NCBI RefSeq assembly: GCF_037577855.1
Contig: NZ_JBAKFX010000025.1
Span: 1 to 54,404 of the forward strand
Length of the DNA: 54,404 nucleotides
Direction: 5' to 3'
Source of the DNA: Dethiothermospora halolimnae
GTDB taxonomy: Bacteria; Bacillota; Clostridia; Tissierellales; VENL01
Shown here in pieces: positions 17,228 through 25,220 of the stretch; positions within the stretch are counted from its first letter, which is position 1, and each line of letters opens with the position of its first letter. The notes beneath the pieces are model-generated. The model had not been told where the DNA came from and did not search any database. It saw nothing but the letters and a program-made list of their open reading frames with translations. Made by a program: the position numbers and the translations under genes.

Positions 17228-17259
17228 CAAAGTGGCCTCAAGCCACTTTGTTTTTTTTT
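17228..17259 (+). terminator. Intrinsic terminator of metK
   Basis: CAAAGTGGC and GCCACTTTG form a 9-bp stem with loop CTCAA, followed by a run of nine T (from about 17251). Confidence 0.9.
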
Positions 17260-17270
17260 ATAACGGATTT

Positions 17271-17328
17271 TGCGACTGTAAGGAGTAAAATAACCATATT
17301 TATTCTTTATTCTCTATTATCTATTCTT
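17271..17328 (+). repeat. Family E element, copy 2
   Basis: Nearly the same as 141-198: CTGTAAGGAGTAAAATAACC followed by TATTCTTTATTCTCTATTAT. It ends directly at the next palindrome. Confidence 0.75.
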
Positions 17329-17378
17329 TAAAAATAAATGTGACCTTAGACTTAAGTCTAAGGTCACATTTATTTTTA
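17329..17378 (+). terminator. 50-bp perfect palindrome
   Basis: Arms 17329-17353 and 17354-17378 are exact complements centred on CTTAGACTTAAGTCTAAG, with AAATAAATGTGAC / GTCACATTTATTT outer parts. It lies 70 bp after the metK terminator and is probably a second or bidirectional terminator. Confidence 0.65.
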
Positions 17379-17441
17379 TGAGTCATATTATATACCATAG
17401 ATAGTTTAACCCTATACAATACAAAAAAAGGATGGGGTATA

Positions 17442-17750
17442 ATGTTATTATTCATTTTTACAGGGGTGGTGTATGTATTCTTTATATATGGGGTTATAGA
17501 GTTTTTTAAAAATCTATATAAAGATATATATACTAAAGGCAAAGCATATGAAATGTCGGAAATTAAGATATTGGTTGAGGATTTGGATGATATTGAGTAT
17601 ACAGTTAGTTTACTTAAAAAGAATTTTAATAATATAATAATATTAATTAATGGTGAGGATGAATATCTAATAGAAAATGCTACAAATAAAGTAAAGGATC
17701 CTAATATTAGATTTGAAATATTGAAAAGAAGAAAACTAGAAAACTCTTAG
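17442..17750 (+). CDS. Small membrane-anchored protein of unknown function
   Basis: Protein of 102 residues. One hydrophobic N-terminal segment (about residues 2-22, LLFIFTGVVYVFFIYGVIEF) is followed by a basic stretch and a soluble domain rich in Ile, Asn and Glu (about 38-102). AAAGGATGGGG precedes the ATG. I do not recognise a named family. It stands alone between the palindrome and a repeat block, so context gives no function. Confidence 0.55.
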   Translation: MLLFIFTGVVYVFFIYGVIEFFKNLYKDIYTKGKAYEMSEIKILVEDLDDIEYTVSLLKKNFNNIIILINGEDEYLIENATNKVKDPNIRFEILKRRKLENS

Positions 17751-17759
17751 AGAGATTTT

Positions 17760-17990
17760 AATAAAGAAGAAATACAAATTAAAGAATAAAGAATAGAGAA
17801 TGAAGAATAGATAAGGTTATTTTACTCCTTAGGGTCGTAAACTTTAATTATGTAGGGGCTGAATATATTCAGTCCCCCCGCCGTAAGAAAAGGCGGGGAA
17901 AGAATCAGAAATGAAATTGCCACTGATGATGGCAAAATCTATGTTGTTGGGGGATTCGTAATCTCCCAACCCATAAACTCACTACTTAAA
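17760..17990 (+). repeat. Families E (inverted), B and A
   Basis: An inverted family E copy runs from about 17783 to 17843 (AGAATAGAGAATGAAGAATAG, ending TTACTCCTTAGGGTCG). A family B hairpin at 17855-17876 (GGGGCTGAATA with TATTCAGTCCC, one G-T pair) and a family A hairpin at 17946-17970 follow. Confidence 0.7.
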
Positions 17991-18016
17991 AAACTAAAAC
18001 TCCCAAATTAACAAAA

Positions 18017-18077
18017 AACCTCCAAAGAGCTATTATTACATTACCGGTAATAAATAGGGCCCTGAAATTTGGAGGTT
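18017..18077 (+). promoter_or_regulatory. Long hairpin that sequesters the ribosome-binding site of the sigma factor
   Basis: AACCTCCAAA (18017-18026) is the exact complement of TTTGGAGGTT (18068-18077), which contains the Shine-Dalgarno sequence GGAGG six to seven bases before the ATG at 18083. Inside, CTATTATTAC pairs with GTAATAAATAG (one bulge). Translation would require the hairpin to open. Confidence 0.7.
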
Positions 18078-18082
18078 AGGTT

Positions 18083-18637
18083 ATGTATAAAGAGATAAAT
18101 TCTTTATTAGCTCAAAGTCAAAGGGGAGATAGAAAAGCTAAAGAGAAACTTGCACTAAAATTAAAACCCTTAATATTAAGTTCCATAAAAAGATACTATA
18201 ATAAAGCTACTTTATATGATGATCTTATACAAGAGGGGTATGAAGTAGTTCTTAGATGTATAAGGGATTATAATAAATCTAAAAATGCATATTTTCTAGG
18301 GTATGTAAAAACCATGTTAATGTACCATTACTTGGACAAGCATGAGAAAAAGTATAATCAAGTATCGATAAATAAGCCAATAGGAGATGAAATAGAAATA
18401 ATTGATACCATAGCTGATGATTATTCCCTAGAAGATTCAGTTGTTATGGATCATGATATTAAAACTTTGTGGGACAATATATCGAATTTGACAGATAGGC
18501 AAAAAACAGTGATTTTACTCTATTATATAAAAGGGATTTCCCTAAAAGAAATCTGTAAAAGACTTAATGTATCCTATAGAACTGTTGTAAATACTAAAGT
18601 ATATGCCATTGAAAAAATAAAGGCAAATTTATTATAG
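18083..18637 (+). CDS. Sigma-70 family RNA polymerase sigma factor
   Basis: Small alternative sigma factor of 184 residues. Region 2 spans about residues 30-105 (LYDDLIQEGYEVVLRCIRDY; FLGYVKTMLMYHYL) and region 4 about 125-180 (LTDRQKTVILLYYIKGISLK, then the helix-turn-helix KEICKRLNVSYRTVVNTKVY). There is no anti-sigma gene beside it. DUF1659, DUF2922 and YvrJ genes follow, a set often seen together in Firmicutes. The ribosome-binding site lies in a strong hairpin. Its target promoters are unknown; it resembles the YvrI/phage-type group more than ECF sigma factors. Confidence 0.85.
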   Translation: MYKEINSLLAQSQRGDRKAKEKLALKLKPLILSSIKRYYNKATLYDDLIQEGYEVVLRCIRDYNKSKNAYFLGYVKTMLMYHYLDKHEKKYNQVSINKPIGDEIEIIDTIADDYSLEDSVVMDHDIKTLWDNISNLTDRQKTVILLYYIKGISLKEICKRLNVSYRTVVNTKVYAIEKIKANLL

Positions 18638-18643
18638 TAAAAA

Positions 18644-18682
18644 ATCACCTCTGGAGATATATAAGTAATGAAAGGAGGTGAT
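18644..18682 (+). promoter_or_regulatory. Second RBS-sequestering hairpin, before the DUF1659 gene
   Basis: ATCACCTC (18644-18651) is the exact complement of GAGGTGAT (18675-18682), which covers the Shine-Dalgarno sequence AAAGGAGGTG of the next gene. The loop is about 23 bases. Confidence 0.6.
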
Positions 18683-18686
18683 ACAG

Positions 18687-18911
18687 ATGGCATTGGATAT
18701 AACTAATAAGGATTCAAAACTTAGGATCAGATTTGATGGGGGATTAGATGACAAGGGAAAACAGATATTAAAGTCAAAGACGTATTCAAAGATTAAACCA
18801 GAGACCACCGATGATGATATCTATGGAGTGGCAACATCATTAACAGGACTTCAAAATCTACCATTGATGTCTGTGACTAGAGTCAACGAAGTGGAATTAG
18901 CAGAGGCTTAA
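18687..18911 (+). CDS. DUF1659 family protein
   Basis: Protein of 74 residues. The pattern of a short N-terminal strand, LRIRFDGGLDDKGKQILKSK, and a conserved Val-rich C-terminus fits the DUF1659 family, which is almost always next to DUF2922 and YvrJ genes. The ATG at 18687 is chosen over an in-frame GTG at 18678 that lies within the Shine-Dalgarno sequence AAAGGAGGTG. Function is unknown. It lies 49 bp after the sigma-factor gene. Confidence 0.75.
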   Translation: MALDITNKDSKLRIRFDGGLDDKGKQILKSKTYSKIKPETTDDDIYGVATSLTGLQNLPLMSVTRVNEVELAEA

Positions 18912-18946
18912 ATTATCTAAAGATTCTGATATAAGGAGGTGAACGT

Positions 18947-19165
18947 ATGGCTGATAAAAGATTAGAGATGACCTTTAAAAATGAAGCTGATAAAAGGACA
19001 ACCATTTCAATAGATAACCCTAGAGATGACATAACCGATGCAGAGGTTCAAACTGCTATGAATGATATAATAGCAAAAAACATTTTTAACTCATCAGGGG
19101 GAAATTTAGTAGGCATATATAAAGCTAGAATAGTAACAACAGCTGTAGAAGAATTAACGGTTTAA
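18947..19165 (+). CDS. DUF2922 family protein
   Basis: Protein of 72 residues. Features of DUF2922 are KRLEMTFKNEADKRTTISID near the N-terminus, followed by NPRDDITDAEVQTAMNDII and a C-terminal strand. AAGGAGGTG sits before the ATG. It is co-directional with, and 35 bp after, the DUF1659 gene. Function is unknown. A short GC-rich terminator (GCGGCC...GGCCG, TTTTT; about 19173-19198) follows. Confidence 0.75.
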   Translation: MADKRLEMTFKNEADKRTTISIDNPRDDITDAEVQTAMNDIIAKNIFNSSGGNLVGIYKARIVTTAVEELTV

Positions 19166-19460
19166 AATAAAAGCGGCCCCTTTGGCCGTTTTTATTTTTA
19201 AAAGAGGAGAGTTGAGAATTGAAAGTGGCGGGAATGGACCGAAGGTAAATTGATTTAAAGAATAAAAATAACTAACAACCAAAAACTACGAACCAGCCTA
19301 ATTTATAATTTAAAATTTGTTGTTGGGGGATTTGTAATCCCCCAACCAATAAAACTGGGGAAGGTAAAAAATGGGAGGTTTAGAATCTACTGGTAACGAA
19401 GAAAATCATCCCAATTTAAAATTAACAATTCCAAAGCAAAACTTCGGCAAAGGGGGTGTG
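19166..19460 (+). repeat. Terminator, then families F, D and A before yvrJ
   Basis: CGGCC / GGCCG with a T-run (about 19173-19198) is a terminator. Then come a GGACCGAAGGTAAATTG linker (from about 19234), an AATTTATAATTTAAAATTT block (about 19300-19318), a family A hairpin (19322-19346) and a second AT block with decayed CCAAAGC...CTTCGG hairpin (about 19422-19447) just before the yvrJ ribosome-binding site. Confidence 0.65.
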
Positions 19461-19467
19461 TATAAAA

Positions 19468-19620
19468 ATGGAGGAAATATATACTCATGTTGCAAACCTA
19501 GGGTTTCCCATAGCCGTTTCTATTTATTTGCTGGTAAGAATAGAAGGTAAACTTAGTAAACTTACAGAGAGCATAAATGAGTTAGCCAAGGTTATAGAAA
19601 CTAGAAACCCACTCCAGTGA
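19468..19620 (+). CDS. yvrJ: YvrJ family small membrane protein
   Basis: Protein of 50 residues. The sequence has the family form: a hydrophobic segment (NLGFPIAVSIYLLVRIEGKL, residues about 10-29) and a helical tail TESINELAKVIE. AAAGGGGGTGTG precedes the ATG. In B. subtilis yvrJ lies near the genes of the two-part sigma factor YvrI (SigO)/RsoA, and here it closes the sigma/DUF1659/DUF2922 group, separated from it by about 300 bp of repeats. Function is unknown. Confidence 0.8.
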   Translation: MEEIYTHVANLGFPIAVSIYLLVRIEGKLSKLTESINELAKVIETRNPLQ

Positions 19621-19670
19621 ATATAAATAACTTAAAAATGAAAAATATTTATAAAAATAAAATATATCCA

Positions 19671-19699
19671 TTGTAAATTAACATACTATGTGATATAAT
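19671..19699 (+). promoter_or_regulatory. Sigma-A-type promoter of the secreted-protein operon
   Basis: TTGTAA (19671-19676), a 17-base spacer and a perfect TATAAT (19694-19699), about 65 bases before the start codon at 19763. Confidence 0.6.
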
Positions 19700-19762
19700 T
19701 TCACTAAAGTTATTCTTAAGTGAACCTATAGTTGAATTATAATAAAAAGAGGGGGAGTTGTA

Positions 19763-20236
19763 ATGAAGAGGTTTTTAGTAGTAGGGTTAGTATTTTTACT
19801 TTGTTTTGGAATGTTTGGACAAGCATCATTTGCACGTTCAGATAGTAGAACAGATAACATACCACAACTAAACGGTACAATAAGATCGGATGTATGGATT
19901 CAAAGTTTTGCAGATTCCGATGGAACTGGACAATTTCAGGTTACTGCAGACTATAGCAGCTCTAGTCATCCAAGACCAAGTTGGATAAAAACAGAGTGGG
20001 ATTTTTATGCTATAGGAATATCTGCATCGATTAACTTTAAAGCTGGATCTGGTTCCATTTCTGGTTCAGGATATACATCAACTAGTGGTGGATACTGGAA
20101 AAATTCTAACGGAGCTTCTACAGCATGGTATAGAGGCAGAGTTGGAGCTAATGGACTTACTGTATACGTAGGTTGTGAAAATACGGCTTCAGGATTTGCA
20201 GCGGGAGTACCATTTTCAACAACTGCTAGGGTATAA
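19763..20236 (+). CDS. Secreted small protein of unknown function
   Basis: Exported protein of 157 residues. A clear signal peptide (about 1-24, ending ASFA) is followed by a mature part of about 133 residues rich in Gly, Ser and Thr, with aromatic residues spaced as in beta-sheet proteins and one Cys (YVGCENTASG). I do not recognise the family. AGAGGGGGAG gives a strong ribosome-binding site and a terminator follows, suggesting high, separate expression. The downstream membrane protein, ABC transporter and lipoprotein suggest that it is the cargo, effector or target of that system; this is inference from position. Confidence 0.6.
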   Translation: MKRFLVVGLVFLLCFGMFGQASFARSDSRTDNIPQLNGTIRSDVWIQSFADSDGTGQFQVTADYSSSSHPRPSWIKTEWDFYAIGISASINFKAGSGSISGSGYTSTSGGYWKNSNGASTAWYRGRVGANGLTVYVGCENTASGFAAGVPFSTTARV

Positions 20237-20291
20237 GGATAAAACTGTAATATAATAATTTAAAGGTTTAGGGTTCACTTGGAATAACTTT

Positions 20292-20328
20292 AGTAAAATT
20301 CTCTAAGAAATTAGGGAATTTTACTTTA
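20292..20328 (+). terminator. Hairpin between the secreted protein and the rest of the cassette
   Basis: AGTAAAATTC (20292-20301) pairs with GAATTTTACT (20316-20325), followed by TTATAT. It may be a partial terminator that makes the first gene the most abundant message. Confidence 0.5.
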
Positions 20329-20408
20329 TATATCTTTATGATATAACTGTTAATTTTAAAGAATGGAAAGGATATTTATAAAAAGTATTATATTGGGAGT
20401 AGATAATT

Positions 20409-22130
20409 ATGAGAAAAAAATTTACATTTTTATTGCTGGGAATAGTATTATTATCATTAATTATTTTTATAAATCAATTTAACCAAGAGACATACTTAAA
20501 AGTCAGTGATGTCAAGTTGGAAAACCAAGAAGATATAGATAAGTATTTCTCTAAATTTTTAAATAATACTAGTTTTGAAATTATGGAGTATAGCCATTTG
20601 CCATCATTAGAAAATACACTGGTTAATTTAAAGATGATGAATAGGTTGGGTTTAATAGATGAAAAAAATATTAATAGGAACAATCTTAAAAAATTACTTC
20701 AAAAAGAAATACTTGAGCTTGGAAATCAAAATGATGACATGGGATTATATAGGAAGTATGATTTGCTGCATTCTTATCAAAGTTATTTAGACGAGTTTAA
20801 TATAGGGGAAAGTGATTTGGTACTAAATTTAGCTGGGGATATAAATCAAGATGTGGATATGGTTTTAGAGTACATGGAAAGTCATCCAGAAAAAATTGTT
20901 ACATATCTAGAGATATTAAACAAAATCCTTTATTTAAATGTGGAAAAAAATATAGAAGATAACATAAAGGGAGAAATTGAAAAGATAACAAATATTAACT
21001 ACGACAAATATCCGCCATCGGAGCAAAGGATGATTAGGTTTAATTTATTAAAGTCATTTAATTATTTAGGGTTAGATAATAATGAGTTAGAAGGAGAATG
21101 TAAAAAAACACTTAATAATATGATTGAAAAATATAAAATAAATGGTAATATAAGTATTAAAGATATAGTCATACTAAATAAAGGGGTAAACATATTCTCA
21201 AATGATTTAGGGGAAAATAAAAAGTTAAAAGAAATTGTTGAAGAAATGAAACTTATGTTGATAGGAAGAAATGATCATCAAACCTTTGTAAAAAGTAAGG
21301 TCTATGATTTGATCAATACATTAGATTTATGGGACAGTGACTTAAAAGAATGGGTACTTAATATGCCTAGAGATAAGGGGTATATATATCCTAAACCGGT
21401 CAGCTTAATTCCCACCTTTAGGAATATGTATTTGTATCTAAGAGTAAACCAATTAAATAGCATGGATTTTAAAAGGATAGAAAAAAATAAAATGAATTAT
21501 CTAGAAGATATTATTAAAATGTATGGCTCAAGGACATTGAGCAAACAGGAACTTTACTATGGATATAAGCTAAAGAAATATTTGAAAAGTGAAAGATTAG
21601 ATAAAATTATAGAAAAAACTAAAGATAAATACATAGGTGATATTAATAGTCTAAAGATTACTAAAAAAAATATATATGAGAATTATATGTTATTTCAAAT
21701 TTTAGATAACAGTAGAAATAAAAGCAAATTAAAGGATAAATTTTATGCTTATTTTAACAATGGAGATCTAAATTGTGAAAATCCCGGAGAAGAGTTATTT
21801 ATAAATATGATGAAGCTTAATATTGATTTACTTAGTGGAGAAGATATATCCCATGGGGATATAAAAAAATATAATAAAATGATAACTGATTATAAAGGGG
21901 AATTAGAAATCACCATACTGAAGATGTATTTGAGGGCCCATGAAAACTTAAATATTAAAGTAAATGCTGGGATGGTCCAGATTATAAAAGAAAAGCTAAA
22001 TAGATATAGGGTGAAAAACGGCTATTTTATAGATGGGAGATTCCGTTCCGTAAGTTTATATGGAACTCAACAGGGTTTAGAAATTGAATCTTTGTTAATA
22101 TTAAATGATAGGAGGGATGATGGTGACTAA
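20409..22130 (+). CDS. Membrane-anchored helical protein of unknown function
   Basis: Protein of 573 residues. One N-terminal transmembrane segment (about 5-21, FTFLLLGIVLLSLIIFI) anchors a large, Lys/Glu/Asn-rich, mainly helical outer part. The C-terminal segment YFIDGRFRSVSLYGTQQGLE (about residues 540-560) resembles a prenyltransferase-type alpha/alpha-toroid repeat, and the regular helical pattern of the whole domain would fit such a fold. No catalytic set is evident. Its end overlaps the start of the ABC ATPase gene, indicating translational coupling. Confidence 0.5.
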   Translation: MRKKFTFLLLGIVLLSLIIFINQFNQETYLKVSDVKLENQEDIDKYFSKFLNNTSFEIMEYSHLPSLENTLVNLKMMNRLGLIDEKNINRNNLKKLLQKEILELGNQNDDMGLYRKYDLLHSYQSYLDEFNIGESDLVLNLAGDINQDVDMVLEYMESHPEKIVTYLEILNKILYLNVEKNIEDNIKGEIEKITNINYDKYPPSEQRMIRFNLLKSFNYLGLDNNELEGECKKTLNNMIEKYKINGNISIKDIVILNKGVNIFSNDLGENKKLKEIVEEMKLMLIGRNDHQTFVKSKVYDLINTLDLWDSDLKEWVLNMPRDKGYIYPKPVSLIPTFRNMYLYLRVNQLNSMDFKRIEKNKMNYLEDIIKMYGSRTLSKQELYYGYKLKKYLKSERLDKIIEKTKDKYIGDINSLKITKKNIYENYMLFQILDNSRNKSKLKDKFYAYFNNGDLNCENPGEELFINMMKLNIDLLSGEDISHGDIKKYNKMITDYKGELEITILKMYLRAHENLNIKVNAGMVQIIKEKLNRYRVKNGYFIDGRFRSVSLYGTQQGLEIESLLILNDRRDDGD

Positions 22131-22809
22131 TACTATTTTAGAACTAAGGAATATTTCTAAAAGATATGGAGATAAAAAAGTTCTTAATGATATAAGCCTA
22201 AAGGTTAATTTAGGAGATATGATATTAATAAAGGGGAGTTCTGGAGCTGGGAAATCAACATTATTAAATATATTAGCTTTTTTAGAAGCTAAAGACTGTG
22301 GGGAGATTTTTTGGAAAGGAAAAAATATCGATAGCCTAACTATCAAGGAAAAAAAGGGTATTAGAAAAAGGGAAATGGGATTTATTTTTCAAGAATTTAA
22401 TCTATTTGAGAACTTAACAGTTAAAGAAAATTTAGATGTCGTATTATCCCTTACTACAAAAACAACAAAGGAAGATAGAAAAGGTAGGATAAAGGAATAC
22501 TTACAAAAATTTCAGATGGAAGATAGGGGAGATACATATGTTAAACTCTTATCGGGAGGGGAACGGCAAAGAGTAGCAATAGTAAGAACCTTTTTAACAG
22601 ATTCCACTATTGTGTTTGCAGATGAACCCTCAGCAAATGTAGATGATAAGAATAAGGATATAATAAAGGGATATTTAGTGGAACTTAAAAATGCTGGAAA
22701 AAGTATAGTTATTGTATCCCATGATGACTATTACGATAAAATTGCAAATAGAATATATGAAATTAAAAATGGATATATTAAAAAGATTCCCGGGGAGGGA
22801 GAGAGATGA
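22120..22809 (+). CDS. ABC transporter ATP-binding protein (MacB/LolD type)
   Basis: Cytoplasmic ATPase of about 229 residues. Walker A is GSSGAGKST, the Q-loop follows in FIFQEFNLFENLTVKENL, the signature is LSGGERQRVAIVRTFL, Walker B is IVFADEPSANVD and the H-loop is IVSHD. It belongs to the class that works with FtsX-fold permeases in peptide or lipoprotein transport. GGAGGG at 22111-22116 makes the ATG at 22120 or the GTG at 22123 more likely than the ATGs at 22105 and 22117. Its stop overlaps the permease start by 4 bp. Confidence 0.85.
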   Translation: MVTNTILELRNISKRYGDKKVLNDISLKVNLGDMILIKGSSGAGKSTLLNILAFLEAKDCGEIFWKGKNIDSLTIKEKKGIRKREMGFIFQEFNLFENLTVKENLDVVLSLTTKTTKEDRKGRIKEYLQKFQMEDRGDTYVKLLSGGERQRVAIVRTFLTDSTIVFADEPSANVDDKNKDIIKGYLVELKNAGKSIVIVSHDDYYDKIANRIYEIKNGYIKKIPGEGER

Positions 22810-23987
22810 GAATTGCTTTTTTATTTTTTAAGAGAAATTTTAAGAAGTTTACTGGCATAATACTGTCTCTACTATCTTTTCTTTTAGTAATGAATCTTAT
22901 ACTGGGAATAATACTATCGGTAAATGATAATTTTAAAAGGGGAATAGTTAACAACAGTGACCTATATTTTATGGAAGTATATAATGAGGATGCTCCTATG
23001 GATATATCCCTTAAACTAAGGGATAAAGTAAATAGTATTGAAGGGGTTGAAAGCTCATTTTTTGATTTTTCCCATCCAGTAAAGTTATATGATAAAGGGA
23101 AAAATAATATAGACATGACAAATATATTAGGTGTTGAAACTAAGGCATTACAATATTTTAATGTAGATGATATTGATGTAGAAGAGGACTTTATTTTTAT
23201 AAATAGGTCTTTATCTGATAAAAAGGAGTTTAAAGATTTAAAAAAAGGAGATAAGGTTTACATTAAAGATTATAAGTATGTTAAACAAGGTGATTCCTGG
23301 GAAGGGGAAGAGTATTTTTTAGAGAGAACATTTTATGGTTTTTTAGATTTTGATGAAAATAACATATTTAGGAATAATATATCCCTAATAGAATATAATT
23401 CTGCTGAAAAAATAGCTAGGGGAATGACAAGGACGGGAGATCCTTATTTTAGCAGGTTTATAGTAATAGTACCTGAAGTGGATAAATTAGAGGAAGTGGC
23501 AAACATAATAAGGGAAGAAGATAAGGACTTAAAGGTTAGGTATACATTGGACGAAACTGGAAGTTTACCTAGTTTTGCTGTGATTATAGTAGCTGTAAGT
23601 GCTTTAATAATAGCTATATTATTTTTAATAAGTGTTTTTAGTGTGTTATCTAACCTAAATCAAATATTAGAGTTAAGGAAGAGGGATTTTGCCCTATTTG
23701 ATATGTTTGGTGTAGATGAGAAAGAAATCATGAAGATGTTTATAGTTGAGTTATTTATCCATGGTATATTAACCTTCATTAGTACGGTTGTAATTACATA
23801 TGTTTCCTTCTATTTATTTAGGAGCTTTTTACAGTTTGATTTATTAACAGAGTATTTATATATATATATTCTGGTAGATTTTATATTGGCTGTCGGAATG
23901 CTGGTATTTATAGGAATTATAAAACTTAAGAAGACCCTAAAGGCTAATGATACCATGGGATTTTATAAGGAGGTATTGAAGCAATGA
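22806..23987 (+). CDS. ABC transporter permease, FtsX/MacB type
   Basis: Membrane protein of 393 residues with the four-helix FtsX layout: one segment at about 15-40, a large extracytoplasmic domain (about 42-255), then three segments at about 256-282, 310-338 and 350-372. The ATG overlaps the ATPase stop, and its own stop overlaps the lipoprotein start, so the three genes are coupled. Permeases of this layout act by mechanotransmission on outer-face substrates rather than by classical import. The partner lipoprotein is probably the next gene. Confidence 0.75.
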   Translation: MRIAFLFFKRNFKKFTGIILSLLSFLLVMNLILGIILSVNDNFKRGIVNNSDLYFMEVYNEDAPMDISLKLRDKVNSIEGVESSFFDFSHPVKLYDKGKNNIDMTNILGVETKALQYFNVDDIDVEEDFIFINRSLSDKKEFKDLKKGDKVYIKDYKYVKQGDSWEGEEYFLERTFYGFLDFDENNIFRNNISLIEYNSAEKIARGMTRTGDPYFSRFIVIVPEVDKLEEVANIIREEDKDLKVRYTLDETGSLPSFAVIIVAVSALIIAILFLISVFSVLSNLNQILELRKRDFALFDMFGVDEKEIMKMFIVELFIHGILTFISTVVITYVSFYLFRSFLQFDLLTEYLYIYILVDFILAVGMLVFIGIIKLKKTLKANDTMGFYKEVLKQ

Positions 23988-25030
23988 GAAGATATTTAAG
24001 TCTAGGAATGATTTTATTTGGCCTTACCCTATTTATAGGTGGATGTAGCTTTGGGCCTAAGATGGATGTTTATATAGATGGAGATACTAATGAAGAAAAT
24101 ATAAAGGCTATTGGTGAAAGTCCGATTTTTTATACAAAACCTAATGATGAATATATAGAATATATATACTATGACAGGGATAACAGTCTATCGAAAGAGG
24201 TGAATATTGGATATGAATATATAGCAAAGGAAGATTTATTAACTATAAGTGACAAAGGAGATTATCTATTAGCTCAAAAAAATATGGGAAAGGGAATTGA
24301 TAGACTTATAGATCTTACTGGATTAAAAAGTTATAAACTTACATCTAGTGGATATCAGATGATAGGGGAAAACAAAGAAAACATTCTTTTGCAAAGATTT
24401 GATGAAAATAAAAACCAGTGGACTATAGAAATCTTTAATAAATCAAGTAAAGCTCTAGATACCAGTGAATTCTACAAAAATATTAATGAAACAAGTTCAG
24501 AAATAAACAGGGGAATAAGTTTAGGGGAAAAAAGATTCCTCTTTGTTTTTAAAGAGGGCGATGGTACATATCTTGCCTATGTGAATAATGATAACCTAAT
24601 GTATACTAAAATTAGTGATGAGATTATGAGGGATATTAAAATTTTGCAAAATGGTGAAAATGAGGTTGTAATATATAAGGGATATAAAGAGGAAATTTCT
24701 AGAGGTGTTATAGATCCTAAAATTATCTTTATACGATATGAAATTAAAGATGATACTCTTAAGGCCCAGATAGATAAAACCATTGATATAGAGAATAAAA
24801 ACAATAGATTAGATGGTAGTGAATCCATGGAGTTTATTAGAGATAAAGAAGGATACCTAATATTATTTAGATACCAAGGAAATGGAGCTATGAAATTATT
24901 TAAAGTAGGAAATGGGGGAGAGTTAACAGAGGTAGATTCGGTAAATAATTTTGATACTAAAAGGGTTATTTCCACAGAAGATGGATTTTATTGCTTCGAT
25001 GGAAAAGATTTAGTTTTATTGAAAAAGTAA
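23984..25030 (+). CDS. Lipoprotein of unknown function
   Basis: Protein of 348 residues with a signal peptide and lipobox (LTLFIGGCSF; Cys at about 21), so it is lipid-anchored on the outer face of the membrane. The mature part is rich in short strand-like segments with repeated Tyr/Ile/Lys and Asp-Gly turns (for example NENILLQRFDENKNQW-like and GTYLAYVNNDNL), suggesting a beta-propeller or similar fold; that is a guess from pattern. No family is recognised. It closes the cassette, and a terminator follows. Confidence 0.6.
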   Translation: MRRYLSLGMILFGLTLFIGGCSFGPKMDVYIDGDTNEENIKAIGESPIFYTKPNDEYIEYIYYDRDNSLSKEVNIGYEYIAKEDLLTISDKGDYLLAQKNMGKGIDRLIDLTGLKSYKLTSSGYQMIGENKENILLQRFDENKNQWTIEIFNKSSKALDTSEFYKNINETSSEINRGISLGEKRFLFVFKEGDGTYLAYVNNDNLMYTKISDEIMRDIKILQNGENEVVIYKGYKEEISRGVIDPKIIFIRYEIKDDTLKAQIDKTIDIENKNNRLDGSESMEFIRDKEGYLILFRYQGNGAMKLFKVGNGGELTEVDSVNNFDTKRVISTEDGFYCFDGKDLVLLKK

Positions 25031-25063
25031 ATGAAAATATTTTTCACATTAAACTTTGGCACT

Positions 25064-25108
25064 GCCCAAGGGATAGATTGTACTCTGTTCCTTGGGCATT
25101 TCTAATTT
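25064..25108 (+). terminator. Terminator of the export cassette
   Basis: TGCCCAAGG (25064-25072) pairs with CCTTGGGCA (25090-25098), followed by TTTCTAATTTT. Confidence 0.6.
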
Positions 25109-25163
25109 TATTAGCAAATAGAGGACGATGAACCTATACCTTTTTTATTATTTAAAAAAGCTA

Positions 25164-25193
25164 TTGACAATAAAACGTGCGTTCGATTATAAT
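25164..25193 (+). promoter_or_regulatory. Sigma-A promoter overlapped by a LexA-like box
   Basis: TTGACA (25164-25169), an 18-base spacer and TATAAT (25188-25193). Within the spacer, AAAACGTGCGTTCG (25172-25185) matches 8 of the 10 fixed positions of the Firmicute SOS box (CGAAC-N4-GTTCG). The overlap with the promoter core would fit repression. Confidence 0.6.
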
Positions 25194-25220
25194 GGAATTA
25201 TAATACAGGGGGTGAAATAA

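Noticed and set aside
19763..20236. Lactococcin 972-type bacteriocin
   Set aside because: The neighbouring ABC genes suggested it, but the mature protein is longer and I do not see the lactococcin 972 motif pattern.
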